A DNA stretch of 64,000 nucleotides from NCBI GenBank assembly GCA_025084515.1, contig JAJAGP010000238.1:317501-381500 (forward strand). Direction: 5' to 3'. This stretch comes from Ancistrus triradiatus. Taxonomy: Eukaryota > Chordata > Actinopteri > Siluriformes > Loricariidae. The notes under the pieces were generated by a model that was not told the DNA's origin, searched no databases, and saw only the letters and a list, made by a program, of their open reading frames with translations. Shown piece by piece: positions 12,591 through 24,045 of this stretch (within the stretch, counting starts at the first letter, position 1; each line of letters begins with the position of its first letter). A program made the position numbers and the translations under genes.

Positions 12591-13300
12591 TAGGGCTGCA
12601 ACTAACGATCATCTTAATAATCGATTAATCGGTCGATTATTTTTTCGATTAATTGATGAATTGGGTTAAAAAAAACATTTCCATGTCTTTATTCAGAAAT
12701 ATAACATTGAATAACAGAGCAAATAAGTGCTTACAATAATAGAATAATGATAAATATTAGATTAATTGTTTTTATTAATTTTATTTAATTAATAATTTAA
12801 TTAAATAAAATTAAAGTATTAATTAATAAATTAAAATAAATTAAATAATAAAGAAAAATAAGTGCATCTTTGATGCAAACACTACATACAAACTCATTCA
12901 CTCTCTTTCTTTAAGAACTTTGCATTGCAATGCAAAAATGTTAGCCTGTCAACATGTTCCTGGCTAAAGCTGGCTCTCTTTTTAGAGACTATATTTTCTG
13001 CCGCAGAAAATAAATGCTCAGACAGTGTTGAAGTACCAGGAATGCATAAATAGGACTTGGCTAGCCTGGCCAATATAGGATATCTGTCTCTTAACTCCAG
13101 CATCAATCGTGCTATGCATAGTGTGAGTGCGCCGTTACGTTTCCTCACTTCAAAACGGAACAAACTCGGGATATTGTGGTGACTTACGCTGTTGTTGAGC
13201 TCCCTTCATCTTCATCGGTGACTCCACCATGTTTCCGTTTCGAGGGCTGTATCAGCACCGGGGTGCTCCCGTGCCAGGTCAGATCACTTTTTCAAAGCTT
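12591..13300 (-). mobile_element. hAT transposon remnant
   Basis: The 12591 end reads tagggctgcaactaacgatc followed by alternating 'aatcgattaatcg', the standard terminus of a widespread vertebrate hAT group. The transposase C-terminus lies on - just inside. No opposite terminus or 8-bp target duplication could be found, so the right boundary is an estimate. Confidence 0.75.
12894..13163 (-). pseudogene. hAT transposase C-terminal dimerisation domain (ZBED-like)
   Basis: 89 residues are open. YPILARLAKSYLCIPGTSTL, then SEHLFSAAENIVSKKR and then HVDRLTFLHCN are the conserved blocks of the hAT C-terminal dimerisation region. The BED finger and catalytic core are not upstream. It is a deletion derivative with the true C-terminal stop at 12894. 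Confidence 0.9.
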
Positions 13301-13555
13301 GTATGTTACACATTGTTAAGTTATGTGAAGCGTGAAGTGCTCCGACACTTTTGAGGACTTAAGCCGAACCTTCTTCTCTGCGTCGGTCATGTTTCATTTG
13401 TAGAATTTATTTAATTCTTAATGCTAACTTATTTTGAATGTTCCGCCTCTGCGCTGGCTCAGCCTACCTTTGTTCAACTCGCTCGTAATTTTTTTCCAGC
13501 GTTGACGAAGTGCCGCAAGTAATGTAGGCAGATATGATAAGGGGAGGGACACAAA

Positions 13556-13597
13556 TTTTTACAGCATTTAGCAGACGCCCTTATCCAGGGGGACTTG
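13556..13597 (-). repeat. SINE tail fragment
   Basis: tttagcagacgcccttatcc is the reverse complement of the 3' tail of the SINE seen at 16581-16760. Only about 40 bp is kept. Confidence 0.65.
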
Positions 13598-13653
13598 CTT
13601 GTTTCTTTCTTTCTCCGTTCACTACCTTGCAAGTGCTGGATCATTACCAGCCT

Positions 13654-13902
13654 TTATTCTTTCATAGTTATAGCCCAGTTCGCTTCTGGGAGCCGCTGCT
13701 CCAATTCAATGATTCGTTTGCTGGAGTTGACTCGGGCTTCGACAGCCAGAACCAGCAAACTCTTTTCTCGCTCGTAATGCTGCATGGTATTGTTAGTAGC
13801 GTTTGCCGATAAACCCAGCGTGGTTTGCTCACTGTTTAGTGATTCACCTTTGTTTGAGCCTGTCTCCGAATGTCTTTTTTGGTTGGGCTTTAATTCACTC
13901 AC
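13654..13902 (-). other. short open frame with a coiled-coil-like end, unassigned
   Basis: 82 codons on -. The C-terminal half is charged and heptad-like (HYEREKSLLVLAVEAR, then IIELEQRLPEA). It resembles coiled-coil pieces of LINE ORF1 proteins but no family motif was recognised. No splice sites or promoter support a host gene. Confidence 0.3.
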
Positions 13903-13924
13903 TTCCTTGTTTCACCATGCTTCT

Positions 13925-13992
13925 CCACTAGCTCAGTGGTAATGCTTTGGTCACGCACTAGATGAATCCAGGTTCAATCCCCGCTGAGGACC
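13925..13992 (+). other. tRNA-like sequence (tRNA pseudogene or SINE head)
   Basis: tagctcagtggtaatgc fits box A and ggttcaatccc fits box B at tRNA spacing. The outer arms do not pair as a proper acceptor stem, so a functional tRNA is not supported. Confidence 0.4.
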
Positions 13993-14116
13993 TTTCTTAC
14001 TTGACAAAACAAATGGACCGCTGTCTGCCACAAATATTTTCATGTAATTTATTAATCAAAAACACAGTATTGCAAAACATCATATTTTGATATGCAAGTG
14101 TGTTGAAATTTTCTCA

Positions 14117-14572
14117 CACCCCTGAGTGAAAGTGTAATATTCTGTTGGGAAACCTTGGGTCCTGGCATTCATGTAGATGTTACTTACCACCTAATCTAAA
14201 CTTAAACATTGTTACAGACCAGGTGCACCCTTTCATGGCAACTTTATTCCCTAATGACAGTGACCTCTTTCCGCACGATAATGCATTCTGTCCCATTTTA
14301 AATTGATTAAGAATGGTTTGAGGAACATGACAAAGAGTTCAAGGTGTTGGCATGGCTGCCCTAGATCTCTACCATCTCTGTCAAGCTTCAAGGTCCTACC
14401 TTGAAAGGTACAGGACTTAAAGGATTTAACATCTTGGTGCCAGATACCACATCACACCTTTATTGGTCTTATGGAGTCCATACCTCAATGCAGCAGAGCC
14501 TTGGCAGCATGAGTGGGACCTACACAATATTAGGCCAGTGGTTTTAGTTTTAATGTTATGCTTGATTGGTGT
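14117..14572 (+). mobile_element. Tc1-type transposon fragment, catalytic C-terminal part
   Basis: Matches remembered fish repeat sequence: 'gtcctggcattcatgtagatg', 'gaatggtttgaggaacatgac', 'cttggtgccagatacc', 'gacctacacaatattaggcc', ending near 'gttatgcttgattggtgt'. It translates with stops to the part around the second Asp and Glu of a transposase. The 5' half is missing. Confidence 0.7.
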
Positions 14573-16098
14573 TTAACCTCCACATTGCACAGGTAAGGTC
14601 TGCAAAGAGTCACACGACCATGTCACTCACCTCCTGAATGGCAGTGCTGTTAAGAAAAAGATGGAAAGGATGAAGAAGATTGATGGAACTGTGCTGAACT
14701 GATTCTCACTGTCTGTCAAATGTCTCTCAAACTCAAGTGTAACTGTCACATTACTGAGGCAGGCTGACGCTAGCTCGCTGAATCTAATTACTGAAGGCTT
14801 ATTCAGTGTATTCAGTTGAGCCTAGTCTTTCTCACTCTACTGGCAGATCCTGAGCACTGGAAAAAGATGATGTCATTAAACATTAGTCTTACAAAATAAA
14901 GTCATCGACGAGTAGACTTCTGATATTACATAGTTGTCGGGGGTGGGCGGTGTAATCAGCAACTGTGACTGTGACAACTGAGACCCATACATTGACATTT
15001 GTTTTCTATGTTTGTCCTCTAAGCCAGGACCTTCACTCTGGGGCAATTATTTGTGTATATTTTTGTCACTGAAGCTGTTTATTTGCAGCATTGTGTGGTG
15101 ACATGAGGACCAAAATTTCAACCACCAAAAGAGAAGACAGAAATTTGTATTCCAGAAAAAGTTTCATGTCCTGCTGGCTGGGCCAGAGAATGGAGACAAA
15201 CACAGAAAGTGAACAAATGGAGCCTCGGAAACAGGACCAGGTGCACTCTGAGCTCATGTGTATGGCGATTACCAGTGGCGTGCAGTCAGGCCCTTCTAAC
15301 CCTTCAGAGAAGGGGTAGCAAACAGGTGTATGTAAAACATTATATAAATATTTATTTCCTGAATAAAGTAAAAGTTACTGTGTGTTTTCTTGGTTGCTGT
15401 AGGACACATATACTGACTGAGATTGTCACTAACCAATCAAAATTGCTCATAAGAATGGCTTCTGTCTACTTGCCTGCGTATCCCTTATATTTTGATTATA
15501 TTTGATTATATTTTTAAGGGTTTGGTAGCATTATTCTAGTAACAAAAATACAAAATATCTGACCAATCAGATTTATGATTTTCACTTGAAGGTCTTGTCC
15601 ATTCCTGTGTAACCCTTCTCAGCATACTGAAGAAAGTGTTAAGTTTCCATTATTCATGTATGTCACTGTCTATACGCATGCTAATTTGGCTAGATAATGT
15701 CACATGGTAGACTTCCAAGTCTACCTGCAAAGTAATACACCATTTTCTGGCTAAGGAGCGGAGGATGGACATTATCTTCACATAAGGCTAACTGACTGGT
15801 ATGTTTGGTGTTTACTTAATGTTTGGTTGCCCTGTATTGAGTGATCCTACTTTCTTGAAAGGCTGTACTTGTAGCATTCGTGAATTATTTTCAAACATGT
15901 TACACTGTAAATGAAGCTATGAAAAACAGGAAAACATTGTGCTCTTTCGTACATGCTACTTTTGTCATTTGTAGTTGTATTTATGGACTGTTGATCTGTA
16001 TTTTGAAATCCATACAATAATTTATTATAAATGTACCAAGTTATGTGGTAAATTTAATGTGCATTAACAATATGAGTCCTGGTCCCCAGACACATATA
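14573..16098. other. mostly unassigned DNA, possible partial repeat
   Basis: 'ccagtggcgtgcagtcagg' near 15272 and the mirrored 'gtaacccttctcagcatactg' near 15610 suggest a nonautonomous repeat with inverted ends, boundaries uncertain. No exon supported. Confidence 0.3.
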
Positions 16099-16996
16099 CA
16101 GTGGAACCTCAGAATTCAAACTTAATTGGTACCAGAAGGCTGTTCAAACACCGATTTGTTTAAAAGTCAGAATCAAATTCCCCATAAGAAGTAATGTAAG
16201 TAGGATTAGTCCATTCCCGACCCCCGTATGATTGTATTTTTCCGACTGTATTTGTATGTAATTAATGACTAAAAGCATGAATAAAACAAATGAATGTAAT
16301 ACAATGATAATAGTCAATAAATACATGAAATAAGTGAATTATAAAGACATGAAATAACTCAAAATAAAGTGAAACTTTAAAGCCACCGAGGCAAATTCAC
16401 CGCAGTTTTGGCACATCTTATCACTGGGACAGCGGCACTGAAGGTGTGTCTGAAATCGCGTCCATAGACTGATATAATATCCATATACATAATATATAAA
16501 AATAATATAATATACATAATATGCCTATGATCACACCCTAGTTCATCTTAGGACTGTGGTAGCAGTCTTAGGACTTCTTAGGACTGTGGTAGCCTAGTGG
16601 TTAAGGTACTGGACTATGGACCAGAAGGTTCAGGGTTCAAATCTCACCTCTGCCAAGCTACCACTGTTGGGTCCTTGAGCAAGACCCTTAACCCACAATT
16701 GCTTGGATTGTATCAACTGTAAGTCGCTCTGGATAAGGGCGTCTGCTAAATGCTGTAAATATAAACGTAAGAAATGTATCTTCTTCTGTTAGGTTTTATT
16801 GTTGCATTATCGCCACCAACTGGACTGGATTACGTGCATAGTGGTTGGAAGATCGCACCCTTGAGTGTTTTAATCAGGGTGCTCAGGTTCGAAGGCTGAA
16901 ATTTTGTTTGAATTTAGGGTCAAAAGAATCCAAACCAAACGTTGAAATTTCCGAATTGTTCGAGTGAAGAGGTGTTTGAATTTTGAGGTTCTATTG
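16099..16996. mobile_element. pogo/Tigger-type nonautonomous element with a SINE inside
   Basis: The left end is cagtggaacctcagaattc after TA (16097-16098). The right end, reversed, is caatagaacctcaaaattc next to TA (16997-16998). The ends are about 80% matched and the target duplication is TA. No transposase remnant is recognised. The SINE at 16581-16760 splits it. Confidence 0.7.
16581..16760 (+). mobile_element. tRNA-derived SINE, full-length
   Basis: The head ggactgtggtagcctagtgg (box A-like) is followed by ggttcaaatctcacc (box B-like), a middle 'ttgggtccttgagcaagacc' and the tail 'aagtcgctctggataagg' with 'cgtctgctaaatg'. The first ~20 bp is also duplicated just upstream (16549-16570). 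This SINE type is common in catfish and related fish as I recall. Confidence 0.85.
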
Positions 16997-18238
16997 TAGA
17001 ATACTACAATACTAAAATATATCTATAATACTACAACACAAGCACAAAAGGCAGTCAGGAGCATGCAAGAACATTAAACCACTTTTGTTTGGCGAGTACT
17101 GAGCATTGTAGCACATTTATTCTTCTTTCCCCATCTATTGTGACTGCCTGCATCTCACTTGTTACTGAAGTTCATTTTTAATACTTTTATAACAGCTAAC
17201 AATATTGGAACTTAATCCACTAATTAGTGTGTGTAAGAACAGAAACTGTTGTACTGACACAAATTCCAGTATTCAGCTCTTTCTTGGCTACTGTAGACAA
17301 AGTTGAGAGTTAAAAAAAAGTCATACGAATGAAGGTGGTCATCAGATTCTTCAACCAAACTCTCAAAAATGTGCGTTTTGAGTTGTGATTGGGTTCCAAG
17401 CATTGTAATCGAGTGCTTGCGGACGTAGCAGGGACAGGTACAGTAAAAGCAGCAACCGATCACCAGTGAAAATGTTGCCTATGTGGAATAATTCCACAAT
17501 CTCCAGAGACATTAAACAAGTGATCTGTAGTAATATGAGTTATTAAAATTTTTTGTGTCACATAATGCACACACACAATGAATGGTACATCACAAGGTGT
17601 AGTAAAAAACAGTTCATAACTATGGTATTCTACTGAAATGGCTATGCTTGCGCAATAAAAAAATGTGTTGCTCTGGTGTTTGTGGTAGTTCCGGGAAACG
17701 CAGAGTTCCTGCACTCTGCAGCTTTGCAATTTCCGCTCTGCAAAGAGGGGCATGGATCTAGACCTTATTTTAAATGAAATGATGCATACATGTGTATGTG
17801 TATAAATACTTCACAGATGATTCTTTTTCTCTGTAAACATTATTTTTGTCATGGGTGTTTGCGATTTGTTTGAATGTTTCAGCTTTTTGCTTTTTCTGAC
17901 TAATGAAACCCAGTTCCAGAGGTGTCTAGTAAACTCCAGGTACTTACATTTGTGGTTAGATGTAAAAAAAAAAAAAAAAAAAAAAACCCTTCCAAATTTG
18001 CAGCCTTCCAAATTGTTTGATGGTATGGATGTGGTCTGTAGATTTGGTGACCTCTAAATGGGCCCATAAATGTTATACAACTGTTCAACTGTGACTCTAG
18101 AAGAAGTATTTATTTTCTAATAAATCTTCAGTGTGGGTAAGGGCAAATTAGGTAGATTTATTACAGCTCTAGTTGTTTTGAACTTCATAATTATTAAGAG
18201 ATCCTTAGCACCTACGCAAACCCCCAAAAGTGAAATAT
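16997..18238. other. intergenic DNA, nothing assigned
   Basis: Apart from the poly(A) tract I see no exon or element. Open frames at 17224-17463 and 17460-17753 (-) lack motifs. Confidence 0.45.
17963..17984. repeat. poly(A) tract
   Basis: About 22 consecutive A; no retroposed gene was recognised upstream of it. Confidence 0.95.
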
Positions 18239-18860
18239 ACAGTACTGTGTAAATGTCTTAGGCCACCTTTAGATTAGATATATCATTGTTTAGCAATCCT
18301 AAAGTGACCATTTGCAATTATTTCTCAGTCTACTTATTAGAATTCAACCATAAATTCAAGGAAATTGTATGCAGTATTAATAAATCAGAAAAAACAGCTT
18401 CTATAGTTCAGTTGCAAGTATTTACTGTAAGGGAAGTGTGACATTTCCTTAAACTTGAGCAACAGCAGCATCTGGCAGCTTCATCAGGATGCCCCATATA
18501 TAGAAGAAGCTTGATCAGGAATGGGAAGGCTATCAGTCAAGAAACCACTTTTTTGAAAGGGGACAGGTGGAAAAGGCAAAGATATGCTGCATATGGGACT
18601 GTAGTAGCCTAGCGGTTAAGGTACTGGACTCTGGACCAGAAGGTCCAGGGTTCAAATCCCACCTCTGCCAAGCTGCCACTGAGGCCCTTAACCCACAATT
18701 GCTTGGATTGTAAGATTGTACCAATTGTAAGTCGCTCTGGATAAGGGCGTCTGCTAAATGTAAATGTAAATGTAAATGCTAAAGTTCCCACAGACTGGAA
18801 TGAAAATCAGTGGAAATAGAGTGACGAATCCAAGTTTGAAATTGCACAGTACTGTAAATG
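18239..18860 (+). mobile_element. Tc1-like remnant split by a SINE
   Basis: The left end is tacagtactgtgtaaatg with 'cttaggccacc'. Inside are 'gcatctggcagcttcatcagg' and 'caagaaaccactttttt', shared with the copy at 53750-54259. After the SINE the same element resumes ('gctaaagttcccacag', 'gtgacgaatccaag', the latter the SDE region). No open transposase frame survives. Confidence 0.7.
18595..18779 (+). mobile_element. tRNA-derived SINE, full-length
   Basis: Same family as 16581-16760: 'gtagtagcctagcggttaag', box B 'ggttcaaatcccacc' and tail 'gtcgctctggataagg', ending in repeated taaatg units. A short duplicated 'atgct' flanks it. Confidence 0.85.
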
Positions 18861-21000
18861 AGAAAAGGCTTCTTATTTGTTCATAAGAATTTCTGCCAAT
18901 AATTGTGGTATACTATATGTTGTGAAAAACAACCTTTTATATAATTACATTTCAATCAAAGATTACATTTTCAGGAACATTTTCAGGTGAGATTACACAA
19001 TTATTAGTTAGCGGTAACATTTGTACCCAACATGGGTGCCAATATTTCTAAAGCTGACTGAGTATTTTAGTACTAGGCAAAGTACACATTATAAAGGATA
19101 GTCACTGAAGTTTGAATACAGACACTTCTAAATGTATCAAAGATCGGAAAGAGATACTTAATTTTTGTAAATAATCTAAAGGACTGCGTTCATTTTGCAC
19201 ACAATACTGCTTGCTTTGCGTCTCATGAAATCACAGTTATTGTTGTGAAGTTGGCCCACCTTTCCTGATAACTACCTCCACAGTATTTTGGAACATCACT
19301 GTAGGGATTCCCTAGATTTAGAAACCGAGCATTAGTGAGGTCAGACACTGAGTGCACTTACATGCCCTTAATAATCCAATAACTGCAGAAAAGATTTCTT
19401 GCAGATTTATTCAATAATCCGATCAACGTGTGTACATACACTTGGGTAATCCAATAATGGAAAAGCTCCGTGTTTACATGGCTCAGGCAGTAATCGGATT
19501 TCTACTTATCTCATAGAATAATATAACATCAACTTCAAACTTTATTAATTATATAATGAAATTCTTCTTTTGGCAGCATTTAATTGCGTGCCAGGTTTAA
19601 TTCCGGGGTTGCCAGATCCGCCATGAAAAATAAGCCGCAATGTCAGTGGAAAAAAAGCCCAAAAATGTCAAGCCTCTTAGAATTAGTGGACCCGGCAACC
19701 ATGTGAATGCATGTACAGAATGAGGAAACCAACTGAAATCCGACCAACAGGACACTTGGGCTGAGAATTTCATGCTCTGATTTCCAGACTTTAATCCAAT
19801 CCAAGTATTGTATGTTGTTTGTATGACCACTTGAATAATCGGATGTATGCATGTTGTAAAATTTCCCTGTAACTAAAAGCCAAGCCCAACCCATCCGAAA
19901 CAGCCCAGACCATTATTTATCTTCACATGAACTTTATAGCTGGCACTATGCATTTCATAAGCTTTTTCTAGATTCAACTGGCAGACTGAGGACTCCAGAG
20001 TTAGTTACTCAAGACAATGGCATCAGCTAAATTATGCTTTAAATCCAGATTTAATACAAATTACATAGCATTAATTGGAACAAAGATGCCGAAGTAGTGT
20101 CTTTCAAATTCATATTTCAATTAAAAATGGTTCATACAAGTTAATTTAATTTGGGTTTGGCACTTCAGCAAGATCTATTTCTGGGAATTGCTTTCTTTAC
20201 TGTGCACTTTTCAGCGTGTGTGATAAAGACCTGAGCTGTGCATGTGGTGGCTTTTTCTCTGTGTTCGTCACTGCTGCTATGGTGAGAGGTGGTTAAGGTA
20301 GAGACGTATGCGCTCGGTTGCTCTGACGTCTTCTCTCTTAGGATTATTTTCAAAGCACCCTCTCCCATGAGCAGCTCCAACTAAAGCCTCGCTTCAAACA
20401 TCTGTTCGTAAGACCCACACGAGGGTGGAGGACCTATCAAGATCTTCGTTCTCAGAATTTGTTCTCTGCATTAGTCTGTTTCTTTACTGTAGCCTCTATT
20501 CCTAGCTGCTGATGCAGTGTGTTCAGCAGATGCCCATGAACTTTCTTTCGTATTTCCACTGAACAGAAAAGAGATGGGACGAGAGAATGGTAGAAAGACC
20601 CTTAAGCAATTAGTTTTTCCTTGAACAGCTTACTAGGGTTAGTAAAGCTACTGTTTTGATATATTCTCTTTTTGTTGCTGCCATCTACTCCGTTTGTCTT
20701 AAACACTGTCATTGGGCACATTTGTAGTCAACTTGCATGACTATATGTGTGTGTGTATGTGTGTGTTTGTGGGGACATTTTGCTGGTTGGCATGAGGAAA
20801 ACTGCTGCAAAACTGCAACCTTCATCTGAAAAACCACATTTCAAAAGCTCTCCATTAGGTTATTGAGGTTATGATTGGGGTTAGGTGTATGTGAAAGTGT
20901 AGCATTAATAAGCCACATTAATTGTTATATCAATGGAAAGTCCCCACCAGGATAGTTTCACACCTTTGGGCACCTTGAAGGTATTATATTTTTATAAACA
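18861..21000. other. intergenic DNA, nothing assigned
   Basis: No exon or element termini could be supported. A TG/GT-rich stretch lies at 20742-20770. Confidence 0.45.
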
Positions 21001-21019
21001 TATAATGACAGTAACATAT

Positions 21020-21300
21020 AGGAGCTTTCACACCAAACAGGTCCGCCACTGAGCTCCCCTGAGAACTACATTTCTACCAGGGCTTTTTTGGTTTGTATTC
21101 GCACTGCCAGTAGGAACGCTGTGTGATGAAGTCGACTTAAGCTGTGCTGATTTTGATTAGACAAATTTATTCATGTTGTCATTCGAAAATAGGCTCAGTA
21201 AAGCATGAACTTGTGTTCAGCCTACTGGTGTACAAATATATTTAAACATGGTGGATGATATATTATTCCTTATATGACATAAACATGTTTAGTAATGCTA
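21020..21300. repeat. possible nonautonomous repeat ('gctttcacacc' type)
   Basis: 'aggagctttcacaccaaac' followed by 'ggtttgtattcgcactgcc' resembles the start of fish DNA elements with TTTCACAC ends. The other end is not clear. Confidence 0.3.
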
Positions 21301-21466
21301 GTGCTTAACACTGTTTTAAGCGATGACTCACACGAAGAAAACATGAAAATAAGTACATTTTATATGTCTCTATTTGTTAAAAATCTCTATTTTACTGCAT
21401 ACAGATCTGTAGTTACGCATTACGCTATATGCCATTTCATTTTTAGAACATAACTGCTGTTATATA

Positions 21467-22555
21467 CAGTGGGGAAAGTAAGTATTTGATGCACTGCCGA
21501 TTTTGCAGGTTTTCCCACCTACAGTACAAAGAATGCAGAGGTCTGTAATTTTTATCGTGGGTACACTTCAACTGTGAGAGACAGAATCTAAAAAAAAATC
21601 CAGATAATCACATTGTATGATTTTTAAGTAATTAATTTGCATATTATTGCATGAAATAAGTATTTGATCACCTACCAACCAGCAAGAATTCTGACTCTCA
21701 CAGCCCTGTTAGTTTTTCTTTAAGAAGCCCTCCTATTCCGCACTCAATCAATCACACTCCAACCTCTCCACCATGGCCAAGACCAAAGAGCTGTCTAAGG
21801 ACAAAAGGGACAAAATTGTAGACCTGCACAGAAGAAGGATGAGTACATCCCCAAGAACACTGTCCCAACCGTGAAGCATGGGGATGGAAACATCATACTT
21901 TGGGGGTGCTTTTCTGCAAACGGGACAGGACGACTGCACCGTATTGAAGGGAGGATGGATGGGGTCTTGTATCATGAGATTTTGGCCAACAACCTCCTCT
22001 CCTCAGTAAGAGCATTGAAGATGGGTCATGGCTGGGTCTTCCAGCATGACAATGATCCGAAACAGACAGCCAGGGCAACTAAGGAGTGGCTCCGTAAGAA
22101 GCATATCAAAGTCCTGGAGTGGCCTAGTCAGTCTCCAGACCTGAACCCAATAGAAAATCTTTGGAGGGAGTCGAAACTCAGTGTTGTCCATTGACAGTCC
22201 AAAAAACTTGAAAGATCTAGAGAAGATCTGTATGGAGGGGTGGGAAAAAATCCCTGCTGCAGTGTGTGCAAAGTTGGTCAAGAACTACACTAAATGTCTG
22301 ACCTCTGTAATCGCAAACAAAGGTTACCAAATAAGTTATGTTTTTCTGTTGTATCAAATACTTATTTCATGCAATAAAATGCAAATTGATTATTTAAAAA
22401 TCATCCAATGTGATTTTCTGGATTTTATTTTTTTTTTAGATTCTGTCTCTCACAGTTGAAGTGTACCTTCGATAAAAATTACAGACCTCTCCATTCTTTG
22501 TAGGTGGGAAAACTCGCAAAATCAGCAGTGTATCAAATACTTATTTTCCCCACTG
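21467..22555 (+). mobile_element. Tc1-like transposon, both ends present, internal deletion
   Basis: Starts cagtggggaaagtaagtat after TA (21465-21466) and ends acttattttccccactg before TA (22556-22557). The ~90-bp ends match closely in inverted orientation. At 1089 bp it is shorter than the ~1.6 kb of full Tc1 copies. The transposase start (ATG 21773, MAKTKELSKDKRDKIVDLHR) is joined out of frame to EYIPKNTVPTVKHG, so roughly 500 bp of the DNA-binding and first catalytic region are lost. It lies 98 bp upstream of the first lime1 coding exon. Confidence 0.95.
21773..22194 (+). pseudogene. Tc1 transposase, internally deleted and frameshifted
   Basis: The first helix of the paired-like DNA-binding domain (MAKTKELSKDKRDKIVDLHR) is kept. 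The frame then shifts into the C-terminal half with LWGCFSANGTGR, WVFQHDNDPKQT (second catalytic Asp) and SPDLNPIENLW (Glu). It ends early after ESKLSVVH. The first catalytic Asp is deleted, so it is inactive. Confidence 0.9.
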
Positions 22556-22653
22556 TATCATTGTGACGGCCAATAGGATAGAAAGATCTGTGTGTGGGGA
22601 GTGAAGACCCATAGACAGGTGCTTTTGTCTGAGCATTGTTCTTGTTTTCTCAG

Positions 22654-22840
22654 GTTCCCATGACTGGTAGGAGTGTGTAGGAGTAAGAGTGTGTATGCAT
22701 ATGTTTTCCACCAAGACCTTGCACTCCATGGATACTTTCAACTTCCAATACATGAAAGTGCTGGTTCTTGCGGGAATCGCCGCTACATCAGCGTTCGTCG
22801 TTACCATTCTGATCGTGCTGGTGTGTGTGGGGTGCCAGAG
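22654..22840 (+). CDS. lime1: lime1 first coding exon: 5' leader, transmembrane helix and palmitoylation motif
   Basis: The exon follows a pyrimidine-rich acceptor (ttgttttctcag) ending at 22653 and stops at a gtgagt donor at 22841. Coding is taken from ATG 22728, giving 37 codons plus two bases. The product begins MDTFNFQYMKVLVLAG, then has one hydrophobic helix (about residues 10-32) and CVGC (C33, C36), a CxxC motif of the kind palmitoylated in LIME1, PAG1 and LAT. The family is known as raft-resident adaptors with a tiny outer N-terminus and a long cytosolic tail carrying Src-kinase tyrosine sites. Two weak-context in-frame ATGs at 22695 and 22701 could add 11 or 9 residues. An in-frame TAG at 22668 blocks further extension. 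A six-codon upstream ORF lies at 22660-22680. Upstream noncoding exons are likely but were not seen. Identity rests on the later exons. The 98 bp before the acceptor abut a Tc1 end. Confidence 0.85.
22660..22680 (+). promoter_or_regulatory. short upstream ORF in lime1 leader
   Basis: If the exon begins at 22654 as the acceptor predicts, its first ATG opens a six-codon frame ending in TAG at 22678-22680, 47 bp before the chosen start at 22728. It is not in frame with the main protein. It could lower translation of lime1, which is inference only. Confidence 0.35.
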
Positions 22841-24045
22841 GTGAGTCAACATCTGAATGGATAAATATGCAATTCATTCACCCTATTCTTTATATAGTTA
22901 TAATGACACAGGCATGTAAATAAGATGATGCAACCATTCCAAACCAGTAGCATAAGAGTGATGTCAGCGATTACTTGTTCTTTGATTGTGTGTTAGTGTT
23001 TTTATTATCTAAAAGTAGAACCTTTGTAAAGCTAAGATTCATCCTACACATTGCTTACATAGGTTTCTCTAATGAACATGAAAAATCAGCATGATGCAAT
23101 GTAGTGGTGCTCCTTGATCATACTGACACTCATTAATAAATGAGAACATAGTGATTTCCCAACAGAGCAGACTTATTTGTTGTTTTGGCAAGTTAGATCT
23201 GAGATAAAGAGCCTGAGAAATAGACATGTTAGAAAATCTTAACAAGTTACAATAAAACAGCAACTGCATGGCTTAATGTAGATCCACTAGTACACAATAC
23301 ATATAAATGACATCTTCCAATGAGATGTAATGTAAGCATGTTTCATGTCCAGAGTGGGTTTAAACAGCTGCAGGGGCTCAATTACCACTGATGATTTCAT
23401 AGGTAGTAGGAATCACAGCAGGGTTCTGAGTGGCTGAATCTGCCTCCATCTCCACCCACTCCTTTTATATGCTTTCCATTCCCTTTGGAATGTAAATTCC
23501 AAATATAAATGTATAATGCTAAGTGATACTACAACCCCAAATTACTGACACATCCCCATACCATGGCAGACCCTGACTTCTGGACGTGCTGATAACAGTC
23601 TGGGTGGTCATTTTTGTCTTTCATCTGAAGCACATGGCACCCATTTCTTCCAAACAAGATCTGCAAAGAAACTTGTGTGTGTGGTTAGTGTTAAATACTC
23701 AGAAATAGCCTATGTTTGCCATTTTAGGCTTATAATAGGCTATACAGGATTTCCCTAATGAAAAAGTGTGTTTGTGTGTGTGTATGTGTGTGAGAGTGAG
23801 TGATGGGGATGACAACTACTCACAGTCTTCAAAAGAATGCGCCTTATCTATCAACTGGGTCAAACCCACATCCTCATTGAGACTTCAAGAAAGTCCATGG
23901 TGATCACTAACTGCTGAACATCAATAGCTCCCGTGTGGAGACTGTATTTGAAGTATTCGTAAAGTATTTGACTTGGTATTTGACTTTGATATTTGACTGT
24001 GGTATGTGACTTGTAGTATTTACTAAGTAGCCAGGTAGAGAACAT
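22841..24045. other. lime1 intron 1, start: nothing assigned
   Basis: AT-rich intronic DNA with a GT-rich patch near 23765-23795. No element termini were recognised. Confidence 0.45.

Noticed and set aside
13925..13992. Functional tRNA gene
   Set aside because: Box A and B fit but the acceptor and anticodon arms do not pair properly.
17810..18011. Processed pseudogene ending in the poly(A) tract at 17963
   Set aside because: No recognisable coding sequence, polyadenylation signal or target duplication upstream of the A run.
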